In this document: piece by piece, positions 7,291-13,210 of the stretch | How positions within the stretch are numbered: position 1 is the first letter of the stretch | Layout of the letters: every line of letters begins with the position of its first letter | From: Saprospiraceae bacterium | GTDB lineage: Bacteria > Bacteroidota > Bacteroidia > Chitinophagales > Saprospiraceae | Reading direction: 5' to 3' | Assembly: GCA_013001805.1 (NCBI GenBank) | Contig: JABDLW010000665.1 | Location: forward strand, 1-13,210 | Length of the DNA: 13,210 nt | The notes under the pieces: generated by a model | Told to the model about the DNA's origin: nothing | Seen by the model: the letters and a program-made list of their open reading frames with translations, nothing else | Database searches by the model: none | Program-made: the position numbers and the translations under genes

Positions 7291-8595
7291 ATGGAGAGTC
7301 TGAAATTTCTGATTGCCCCTTTCATAGTCCTTGTTTTTACCTGCTGTGGTTGCGGGGATTCAAAGCAGGATTCTCTTGATTCCATTGCCGAGGAATACGT
7401 GAAGTTAGTTCTGGAGATCGGTCAGTACGATGGCGATTTTGTCGATGCTTACTATGGACCGGAAGAATGGAAACCTGCAGCGGGAGACCCTTTAGACAGC
7501 ATACCTCCCGGGGAACTTACTAACCGAGTGGTACAGCTAATAGATAATTTGGACAATTTAGATCGGGAAGGTTTGTCCGATTTGGAAGGGGCAAGATTGA
7601 GGATGTTGGGCAAACAATGTACCGCTGTACTTACAAAATTAAAAATGCTGCGGGGAGAGACGTATTCTTTTGATCAGGAAGCTATGTTGCTCTATGACAC
7701 AAAAGCTCCGTCAAATGACACAATGCATTTTAATAAACTACTGGCGATACTAAATGATATGCTTCCGGGTAAAGAGTCATTGCCGGAGAAGTATCGGGAA
7801 TTTAGCGCCCAATTTATCATCCCCCCGGATAAACTTGATCAAGTATTTCAGACCGCGATCATGGAAGCACGAGAGCGATGTAAGAAAAACCTTTATCTGC
7901 CTGCTAATGAAAATTTTCGACTAGAATATGTCACCGATAAATCCTGGTCGGGCTACAATTATTACCAGGGAAATAGCCAGAGTCTGATTCAAATCAATAC
8001 CGACCTGCCCATTTACATCGAACGGGCTATCGATCTGGCCTGCCATGAGGGGTATCCAGGCCATCACGTTTTTAATGCTTTAATTGAGAAAAATTTGGTA
8101 CAGGATAAGAATTGGCTGGAATTCAGCATTTATCCGCTTTTCTCCCCCCAATCGCTGATTGCCGAAGGGAGCGCCAACTACGGTATTGAAATGGCTTTCC
8201 CCGGCAAACAGAAAGTGGCATTTGAGAAAGAGGTTCTTTATCCCCTTGCTGGTATTGATACATCCCTGGCAAATTTATATGATAGTATACAGCAAATCAG
8301 GGCGGCGCTAAACTATGCCGGCAACGAAGCGGCACGCGCTTATCTCGATGGCAACATTTCCCGGGAGGAGGCCGCCAGCATGTTGGAAAAATATCTGCTC
8401 TACGAACCGGAAAGGGCCCTACAGCGGACTCATTTTATCGATCAGTATCGCAGCTATGTAATCAACTATAATTGGGGAAAAGATCTTGTGGCGGACTATG
8501 TGGAAAATGCAATCAAGCATACCAAATCCGATCGGTGGATCATTTTCGAAGACTTGCTCTCCACTCCACACACCGCCTCCTCACTTTCAAATTAG
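7291..8595 (+). CDS. DUF885-family putative zinc hydrolase, probable lipoprotein
   Basis: A 434-residue protein. The N-terminus is a short hydrophobic segment (4-17) ending in a cysteine cluster (Cys18, Cys19, Cys21), suggesting a Sec/SPII lipoprotein, though no position is an ideal lipobox. The core carries CHEGYPGHHVF (251-261), the hallmark HE-x-x-PGHH motif of DUF885, with His252, Glu253 and His258/His259 as probable metal and catalytic residues. AEGSANYGIEM (291-301), with Glu292, sits where relatives have E-G-W-A as the likely third ligand; here the Trp is replaced by Ser. The family resembles gluzincin metallopeptidases, so a secreted or surface peptidase role is plausible but unproven. 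The protein is shorter than many DUF885 members (about 550-600), especially in the N-terminal half. It is a single gene, divergent from the DUF1761 gene. Confidence 0.8.
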   Translation: MESLKFLIAPFIVLVFTCCGCGDSKQDSLDSIAEEYVKLVLEIGQYDGDFVDAYYGPEEWKPAAGDPLDSIPPGELTNRVVQLIDNLDNLDREGLSDLEGARLRMLGKQCTAVLTKLKMLRGETYSFDQEAMLLYDTKAPSNDTMHFNKLLAILNDMLPGKESLPEKYREFSAQFIIPPDKLDQVFQTAIMEARERCKKNLYLPANENFRLEYVTDKSWSGYNYYQGNSQSLIQINTDLPIYIERAIDLACHEGYPGHHVFNALIEKNLVQDKNWLEFSIYPLFSPQSLIAEGSANYGIEMAFPGKQKVAFEKEVLYPLAGIDTSLANLYDSIQQIRAALNYAGNEAARAYLDGNISREEAASMLEKYLLYEPERALQRTHFIDQYRSYVINYNWGKDLVADYVENAIKHTKSDRWIIFEDLLSTPHTASSLSN

Positions 8596-8753
8596 CTTTC
8601 AGTTGCACAACGATCTTGCCCTATCAGCAAAAAAATAAATGATCTAATATGATCGTATAGTCAATCCGTTTTGTTATCTTTTGGCAGCATCCCCTCACTC
8701 CGGGAACGAATTGATCAAGGGATTTTATTTCACCACCTAAATTTTAATAGCAT
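8596..8753. other. 158-base intergenic region upstream of the CBS-domain gene
   Basis: No coding potential or clear terminator is seen. A TATCTTTTG stretch near 8676 resembles part of a Bacteroidota -7 box but lacks a partner TTG at the right distance. An A/T-rich segment after the DUF885 stop includes two ATGATC copies in direct orientation about 10 bases apart. Confidence 0.35.
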
Positions 8754-9212
8754 ATGGATAAGACACCTGTAACAAAGTTTATGGCGACAGACCTGATAAC
8801 GTTTCATCCTTCCACAGATATAAAAGAAGCAATCGCTATCATTCTAAAACACCGGATTTCCGGTGCACCTGTGGTCGATAAACAAAAGAATTTGGTTGGC
8901 ATGCTCTCCGAATCCGATTGTATTAGGACAATTATCGACGGTCCCTACAACAATCATCCTAGTGCCGGAGGTACCGTGGCAGATTTTATGTCGAAAAATG
9001 TAGTAACCATTGATTCCAGTAAGACCATCCTCGACCTGGCATATGAATTTACCAACAGTCCCTACCGGCGCTTTCCGGTAGTTGAAAAAGGTCGACTTGT
9101 GGGACAAATCAGTCGTTCTGATATATTACGAGCGATCGTAAAAATGCGCCCCAAAGTTGACCATGCCCCATCTTCGTGGAAAGGCCGGATGCCGCAGGAT
9201 AAATCAGCCTGA
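8754..9212 (+). CDS. Twin CBS-domain protein
   Basis: A 152-residue soluble protein made of a Bateman pair: CBS1 (about 7-62) and CBS2 (about 77-130), followed by a short polar tail. Each repeat ends with the nucleotide-binding consensus: LVGMLSESDCIR (47-58) and LVGQISRSDILR (115-126), both with the Ser/Asp pair typical of adenine-nucleotide binding. FMATDLITFHPSTDI and FMSKNVVTIDSSKTI begin the two domains, as in stand-alone CBS proteins. Such proteins sense AMP/ATP, SAM or related ligands and control partner proteins; the partner is unknown. The gene lies 67 bases before the GntP permease gene on the same strand, so co-transcription is possible, but there is no specific evidence for regulation of that transporter. 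Confidence 0.9.
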   Translation: MDKTPVTKFMATDLITFHPSTDIKEAIAIILKHRISGAPVVDKQKNLVGMLSESDCIRTIIDGPYNNHPSAGGTVADFMSKNVVTIDSSKTILDLAYEFTNSPYRRFPVVEKGRLVGQISRSDILRAIVKMRPKVDHAPSSWKGRMPQDKSA

Positions 9213-9234
9213 CTCAATTGAAAACACCTGCTAT

Positions 9235-9267
9235 CTAAAAAGAATCTGTAATCCTGTGATCTTTTAG
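9235..9267 (+). promoter_or_regulatory. imperfect inverted repeat ahead of gntP
   Basis: CTAAAA (9235-9240) and TTTTAG (9262-9267) are complementary. With one bulged A on each extension the pairing continues into GATC-like bases (AGAATC with GATCTT). It sits 12 bases before the gntP start codon. It could be an operator or an mRNA structure affecting initiation, or simply chance in AT-rich DNA. Confidence 0.2.
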
Positions 9268-9279
9268 TATTTTAAGCCA

Positions 9280-10656
9280 ATGGATACTACTGCACAACAT
9301 TGGCCCTTAATCGTCTTGCTCATTGGCATTGCCTCCGTCATCATTCTGATCGCTGTATTTAAAATTCATGCGTTCTTGTCTCTCCTATTTGCCGCCGCTC
9401 TGGTAGGAATCCTAAGTCATCAGCTACCGGGTGAATTCACGAATCACTATGTGCGTGCAGTAGAATTATCTATGACCGAATTTGGGATCACCGCAGGAAA
9501 AATTGCCTTCGTCATTGCTCTCGCGTCGATATTAGGCGTGGCCTTAACGCTGAGCGGAGCTGCCGAAAAGATAGTTTTAAAACTGATAGACGTATTGGGT
9601 GAAAAACTGGCACCGATCGCTCTGTTGATCAGTGGTTTTGTTTTATCTATACCGGTCTTTTTTGATACCGTCTTTTTTCTACTCATTCCGATCGCATATT
9701 CTATGGGTAAGCGGATCAGGAAAGATTACCTTCTCTACGTGATGGCCATTAGCGCCGGTGCTGCGATCACTCACCATTTGGTTCCTCCTACCCCTGGCCC
9801 ATTAATCATGGCCGAAACATTGCAACTCAACCTCGGCGTCGTAATTGTTGCCGGATTACTAGCCGGCATTATACCTGCCACCGTTGCTTATTTATATTCA
9901 ATCAGGTTGTCTCGCCGGCTACAGATTGAACCACCCAAGTTTGATGAAGAAGAGGGTGTGGATTTAACACAACTGCCCGCTTTTGGCATTTCGATTATGC
10001 CGATTGTTGTTCCCTTATTGCTCATAATACTGGCGTCGGCTACTGAATATTTTGGCACAAATACAGAGGGATCCGGGACAACCTTCATCAATTTCATTGG
10101 TAATAAAAATGTTGCGATGCTCATTGGCACCATCATTTCCCTGTGGCTTTTGGCCAGGCAAAAAAGATGGGATTTGACTCGCATCACCAAATCCATGGAA
10201 AAACCCCTGGAGATAGCAGGTGTAATCATTTTGATCACCAGCGCCGGCGGTGCATTTGGCGGTATGATCCAGCATTCTGGTATTGGAAATTGGATACAGG
10301 GACTGGCGACGGAAGGTTTAGAAATCAACTACATCCTTTTGGCATGGATTGTCGCCGCGGTCATGAAGATAGCTCAGGGTTCCGGTACTGTTTCCATGAT
10401 CACCAGTGCGGGGATCATGTTTTCTTTAATTAGTGGGACCACACTTCCGTATCACCCTGTTTATATATTTCTTGCTGTGGGTTTTGGAGCCATGTTTATT
10501 ACCTGGATGAATGATAGTGGATTCTGGGTGATCTGTAAATTAAGTGGCTTTACCGAAAAACAGACTTTACAAACCTGGACTGTTGTCCTGGGCCTGATCG
10601 GGGTCATTGGGTTAATTGAAGTGCTGATTTTGTCCAAGGTCCTACCCTTTGCTTAA
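9280..10656 (+). CDS. GntP-family gluconate/organic acid:H+ symporter
   Basis: A 458-residue inner-membrane transporter with about 12-14 hydrophobic segments. It carries the GntP family's hallmark blocks: SIPVFFDTVFFLLIPI (123-138), THHLVPPTPGPL (164-175), AQGSGTVSMITSAG (365-378) and TWMNDSGFW (408-416). Length fits the usual 440-460. Family members take up gluconate, related sugar acids or other hydroxy acids with protons; the exact substrate cannot be read from sequence. A hydrophilic loop (about 211-232) separates the two halves. The next gene, a secreted sugar isomerase-like protein, starts 10 bases after this stop codon, so the two are very likely co-transcribed and may handle the same compound. 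No gluconate kinase or GntR regulator is in the window. Confidence 0.92.
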   Translation: MDTTAQHWPLIVLLIGIASVIILIAVFKIHAFLSLLFAAALVGILSHQLPGEFTNHYVRAVELSMTEFGITAGKIAFVIALASILGVALTLSGAAEKIVLKLIDVLGEKLAPIALLISGFVLSIPVFFDTVFFLLIPIAYSMGKRIRKDYLLYVMAISAGAAITHHLVPPTPGPLIMAETLQLNLGVVIVAGLLAGIIPATVAYLYSIRLSRRLQIEPPKFDEEEGVDLTQLPAFGISIMPIVVPLLLIILASATEYFGTNTEGSGTTFINFIGNKNVAMLIGTIISLWLLARQKRWDLTRITKSMEKPLEIAGVIILITSAGGAFGGMIQHSGIGNWIQGLATEGLEINYILLAWIVAAVMKIAQGSGTVSMITSAGIMFSLISGTTLPYHPVYIFLAVGFGAMFITWMNDSGFWVICKLSGFTEKQTLQTWTVVLGLIGVIGLIEVLILSKVLPFA

Positions 10657-10666
10657 TTCCAAGAGA

Positions 10667-11512
10667 ATGAAAACAATATCTGTTCTATTTCTGATCTTTT
10701 CAGCCATCAACTTTCACTGTCTGGCACAAGATGATTTAAAGGATGTATATGCCTGGTGCATCGTTCCATTTGATAGCAAAGAACGATCGCCAGAAGAACG
10801 AATCGCCATGCTAAAGGATTTAGGCATTTCGACCTATGCTTATGACTGGCGGGAAAAGCACGTCCCGGAAATGGTTGACGAATTTAATTTAGCAAGAGAA
10901 AATAAAATTACCATCAATGCTGTGTGGATGTGGATCGACCCCAAGCTGGACGCAGTAAACAAATTAAGCCCTAATAATGAAAAATTATTTGAGGCAATTA
11001 AAAAAAGCAATTTAAAAACAACTCTATGGATGAGTTTCAGTCCGGACTATCTCAAAGGATTAGCTGATGCGGAAGCCATTGAAAAAGCAGCGAATATGGT
11101 GTTTTACCTGTATCAACGCTGCCAGGAATTAGGTTGTAAAATAGCATTATACAATCATGGTGATTGGTTTGGTCACCCGGCTAATCAAATTAAAATTATC
11201 AAACAACTAGGACGATATGATATTGGACTCGTATATAATTTCCATCACGCTCATCATCAAATGGAGGCGTTTGAAAAAATTGCCCGGCAAATGGTACCGT
11301 ATTTGGTAGCAGTTAATTTAAATGGAATGAAGCGCGGCGGTCCAAAAATCTATCCACTGGGTCAGGGCGAGGACGAAAATAAAATGATTGAGGTGTTGAT
11401 TGACGCAGGATTTCATGGTCCATTTGGTATTCTCGGTCATAAGGAAGATGCCGATGTAGAGATAATTTTGAAAGAAAACCTGGAAGGCTATCGAAAGTTA
11501 ATTTCACAATGA
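10667..11512 (+). CDS. Secreted TIM-barrel sugar phosphate isomerase/epimerase-like protein
   Basis: I place the start at ATG 10667, giving 281 residues that begin with a clean Sec signal peptide (1-20, cleavage near CLA|QDD). A TTG at 10649 would overlap gntP and add six residues before the signal peptide, so it is less likely. The mature part fits the AP-endonuclease-2/xylose-isomerase-like TIM barrel (COG1082 type): a first strand YAWCIVPF (28-35), LYNHGDWFGHPANQ (161-174), GLVYNFHHAHHQ (187-198), AVNLNGM (215-221), YPLGQGEDE (229-237) and GPFGILGHKEDADVE (251-265), with His and Asp residues at strand ends placed to bind metal. Very similar block patterns occur in secreted planctomycete and Bacteroidota members. 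The substrate is unknown; a free sugar or sugar acid is more plausible than a phosphate ester for an exported enzyme. Tight linkage to gntP supports a shared pathway. Confidence 0.82.
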   Translation: MKTISVLFLIFSAINFHCLAQDDLKDVYAWCIVPFDSKERSPEERIAMLKDLGISTYAYDWREKHVPEMVDEFNLARENKITINAVWMWIDPKLDAVNKLSPNNEKLFEAIKKSNLKTTLWMSFSPDYLKGLADAEAIEKAANMVFYLYQRCQELGCKIALYNHGDWFGHPANQIKIIKQLGRYDIGLVYNFHHAHHQMEAFEKIARQMVPYLVAVNLNGMKRGGPKIYPLGQGEDENKMIEVLIDAGFHGPFGILGHKEDADVEIILKENLEGYRKLISQ

Positions 11513-11567
11513 TCCAGGAAAACCCACATTTTTGACCTCTGGCAGACAATTTCTGTTATTGCACCGG

Positions 11568-13022
11568 TCACTCTACATCTTGATAAAAAAGTAAATCACG
11601 ATCGATAATATTCCAGCGACGTAACAGTCCTGCTTTTAGATCTGAGTGATACGGATCCGCAACCAGTCTGAATTCCATAATTGGACATGGATTGGTCAAT
11701 CTCACTATTTTTTCCTCCGACATTTCTAAGCTTTTCAATGCATCTCGCTCGCATACAAACTGTGTTGTGTTTAGTTGATCTGCATTGGTAAAAATCAACG
11801 TCACTGCCATTACCCAGGCGAAATAGGACCTTCGAAATTTTAATTCACGTTTTTTTACCAGGAAGTATGTCGAAATACCGTAAAGGAAAATCATACAAAT
11901 CACAATCGGCAAAATTGTATCATACCTGATAAGATTCGGCCGGTAAACACGATACCCCCCCAACGGCAGAAGCATAAGATAGATGGTACTAAACAGCATA
12001 ATCCACTTCGCGGTGCTCAAGATTTGACTTCCTCCCCTACCCAAGAAGTGCCTCCTGATAAATAAAAGATTTAGAATAATGGCCAGAATAAGTATGGGCA
12101 GGCCCAGTTTGGTACTGACCAGTTCGTAGAGTCCAAATGGCATCCTGGCATACCTTTGTACCAATGATAACACATCAGTTTGGTTCAAGATATTAAACTG
12201 GCCTATATATAAAGAATACATGCTAAGTGCGCTAATCCAAATCAATAACCAATAATGAACTGATGAAAATCTATAGGGACTTGTTAATCGAATAAAGCCC
12301 GGAGTCAGTCGGTTTCGAATTAATACATAGTGGATAATTACAAAAATGATCAAAACAATTCCAGGAATTAAAGGTCCACTCAAGGTCAAAGTCAATGCGA
12401 CCAACATCCACACTATAACTTCCCGACCTTTGATCTTAATTTCTCTACAATGGAAAATCAATAGTGCATAGGGCAAGGCCAGAACTAAAAGCAGGGTACT
12501 GGGTAAAGCGTAAAAGAAGTTGTAGATGATCGATTGATCAATGATTCCCATAAACCGGTTAAATCCGAGGGTTTGGAATAGTGGTGCAACGATACATGCT
12601 GCTAATAAGAAATCAAAGTCAAGAGGATTCTTTCTGTCACTAATAGATAATGCCAATAAATAGATTAACAATACTTGCAGTAGGATCTTAAACAAAGCGA
12701 TGGATAAGTAAACACTGGTAATTGGAGATACAAATGTTTGCAACATCAGAGGCACAAATAACAAATACTTTGATGCCGCCCAATGGGAAAAGAATCGGTT
12801 GGGGTTACTATGGCGCTCACCTGTAGCAAGCACCTTGAAGCCCAACGGGTTTTTTAAAACTTCATAGTAGCCTTTTTCCGGTGAGGGCACTACTATCTGG
12901 GCAATGTCGCCGCCAATGGGCAGATGATAGTGTTGATAAAAAGAATAGCTAAAATCAACCAATAAAAATAAAATTAAAAAGAAATAGATCCACCTATTCT
13001 TTCTTTTGGGACTTGATTTCAT
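11568..13022 (-). CDS. Polytopic membrane protein of unknown function, possibly GT-C-like
   Basis: I do not recognise this 484-residue protein. The N-terminus is Lys/Arg-rich (KSSPKRKNR), followed by a first helix (11-28) and a roughly 55-residue loop. About 10-11 further hydrophobic segments follow up to residue 413, and a hydrophilic C-terminal tail of about 70 residues contains Cys424 and Cys446. The layout (one helix, then a loop with an acidic residue, here GGD with Asp39, then many helices) resembles GT-C lipid-linked-sugar glycosyltransferases, but no accepted motif confirms this. The tail would be periplasmic if topology follows the positive-inside rule with an odd helix count, and the two cysteines could then pair. 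The gene is complete, lacks a clear Shine-Dalgarno, and converges on the isomerase gene with a 55-base gap. Confidence 0.7.
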   Translation of the reverse strand: MKSSPKRKNRWIYFFLILFLLVDFSYSFYQHYHLPIGGDIAQIVVPSPEKGYYEVLKNPLGFKVLATGERHSNPNRFFSHWAASKYLLFVPLMLQTFVSPITSVYLSIALFKILLQVLLIYLLALSISDRKNPLDFDFLLAACIVAPLFQTLGFNRFMGIIDQSIIYNFFYALPSTLLLVLALPYALLIFHCREIKIKGREVIVWMLVALTLTLSGPLIPGIVLIIFVIIHYVLIRNRLTPGFIRLTSPYRFSSVHYWLLIWISALSMYSLYIGQFNILNQTDVLSLVQRYARMPFGLYELVSTKLGLPILILAIILNLLFIRRHFLGRGGSQILSTAKWIMLFSTIYLMLLPLGGYRVYRPNLIRYDTILPIVICMIFLYGISTYFLVKKRELKFRRSYFAWVMAVTLIFTNADQLNTTQFVCERDALKSLEMSEEKIVRLTNPCPIMEFRLVADPYHSDLKAGLLRRWNIIDRDLLFYQDVE

Positions 13023-13070
13023 TTACTAGTACTTTGTCAAGTAAAATATGTTGAATAATTCTGAGATTAT

Positions 13071-13208
13071 TTAAGGCCTAATCAAGCCAAGGTCCCGACA
13101 TTCATCGTCGGTGGGCGCAAAACGCAAGCATAGCCGAAGTTCTGCTGAGTATTTGCAACGCAGAGTAGGTCGAAAAGAACCCAGAATTAACGACAATCTT
13201 TTGCTTGA
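13071..13208 (-). other. compositionally distinct right-edge segment: repeat fragment or 3' end of another gene
   Basis: After an AT-rich leader (13023-13079) the sequence becomes richer in GC and in CGC/GCG words up to the window edge. On the minus strand one frame is open from 13208 to TAA at 13071-13073 (45 residues, rich in Arg, Leu and Cys), and a second frame is open from 13209 to TGA at 13102-13104. Two short hairpins lie inside: CCGAC (13095-13099)/GTCGG (13107-13111) and TCTGC (13141-13145)/GCAGA (13160-13164). Neither peptide shows a recognisable domain. It could be part of a dispersed repeat, a structured RNA or the tail of a gene beyond the edge. Confidence 0.3.
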
Positions 13209-13210
13209 CA

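Noticed and set aside
9888..10328. 146-residue open frame antisense to gntP
   Set aside because: The plus-strand frame carries GntP family motifs throughout; the antisense peptide has no recognisable domain and is a by-product of the codon pattern.
10649..10666. TTG start for the isomerase-like gene overlapping the end of gntP
   Set aside because: It would put six extra residues before a clean signal peptide; ATG at 10667 gives a standard Sec leader and a 10-base gap after gntP.
1..13210. Mobile element, CRISPR array, toxin-antitoxin or defence system
   Set aside because: No transposase, integrase, regularly spaced repeats, tRNA or defence-related domain was seen in any frame; the content is ordinary chromosomal.

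Overview
The window looks like a chromosomal segment of a free-living, probably marine or soil Bacteroidota (a Saprospiria- or Cytophagia-like lineage is a guess). The grounds are a Bacteroidota-style FtsE-like ATPase, a cytochrome c maturation pair of the CcmE(CxxxY)/long-CcmF type, a DUF2520 Rossmann protein, poor Shine-Dalgarno sequences, AT-rich leaders and at least one good match to the Bacteroidota TTTG-N19-TAnnTTTG promoter. I see no phage, transposase, CRISPR array, rRNA or tRNA. No intergenic stretch exceeds about 190 bases.

Layout. Positions 3-563 hold the C-terminal end of a YyaL/DUF255-type thioredoxin-domain protein. A BASS-like 10-helix transporter (674-1582) converges on an FtsE-like ABC ATPase (1579-2319, minus); the two stop codons share one CTAG. 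A divergent intergenic region separates ftsE from the ccmE-ccmF pair (2450-5704, 6 bases apart). A DUF2520 NADP-oxidoreductase-like protein (5772-6554) follows and converges on a small DUF1761 membrane protein (6710-7129, minus). Next come a DUF885 putative zinc-hydrolase lipoprotein (7291-8595), a twin-CBS protein (8754-9212), a GntP-family permease (9280-10656) and, 10 bases later, a secreted TIM-barrel sugar isomerase-like protein (10667-11512). A large unrecognised polytopic membrane protein (11568-13022, minus) converges on that pair. The last 130 bases look different from the rest and may be part of a dispersed repeat or the end of another gene.

How the genes work together. ccmE-ccmF is one functional unit: CcmE carries haem and CcmF ligates it to apocytochrome c on the periplasmic side. 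Both proteins are atypical. CcmE has Cys instead of His at the haem-attachment site. CcmF is about 300 residues longer than the E. coli protein, and its large periplasmic domain contains a visible internal duplication. No ccmH or ccmG is nearby. The gntP-isomerase pair looks like a small sugar-acid uptake and processing unit. The other genes appear to be singletons. The most interesting material in the window is the variant CcmE/CcmF pair.
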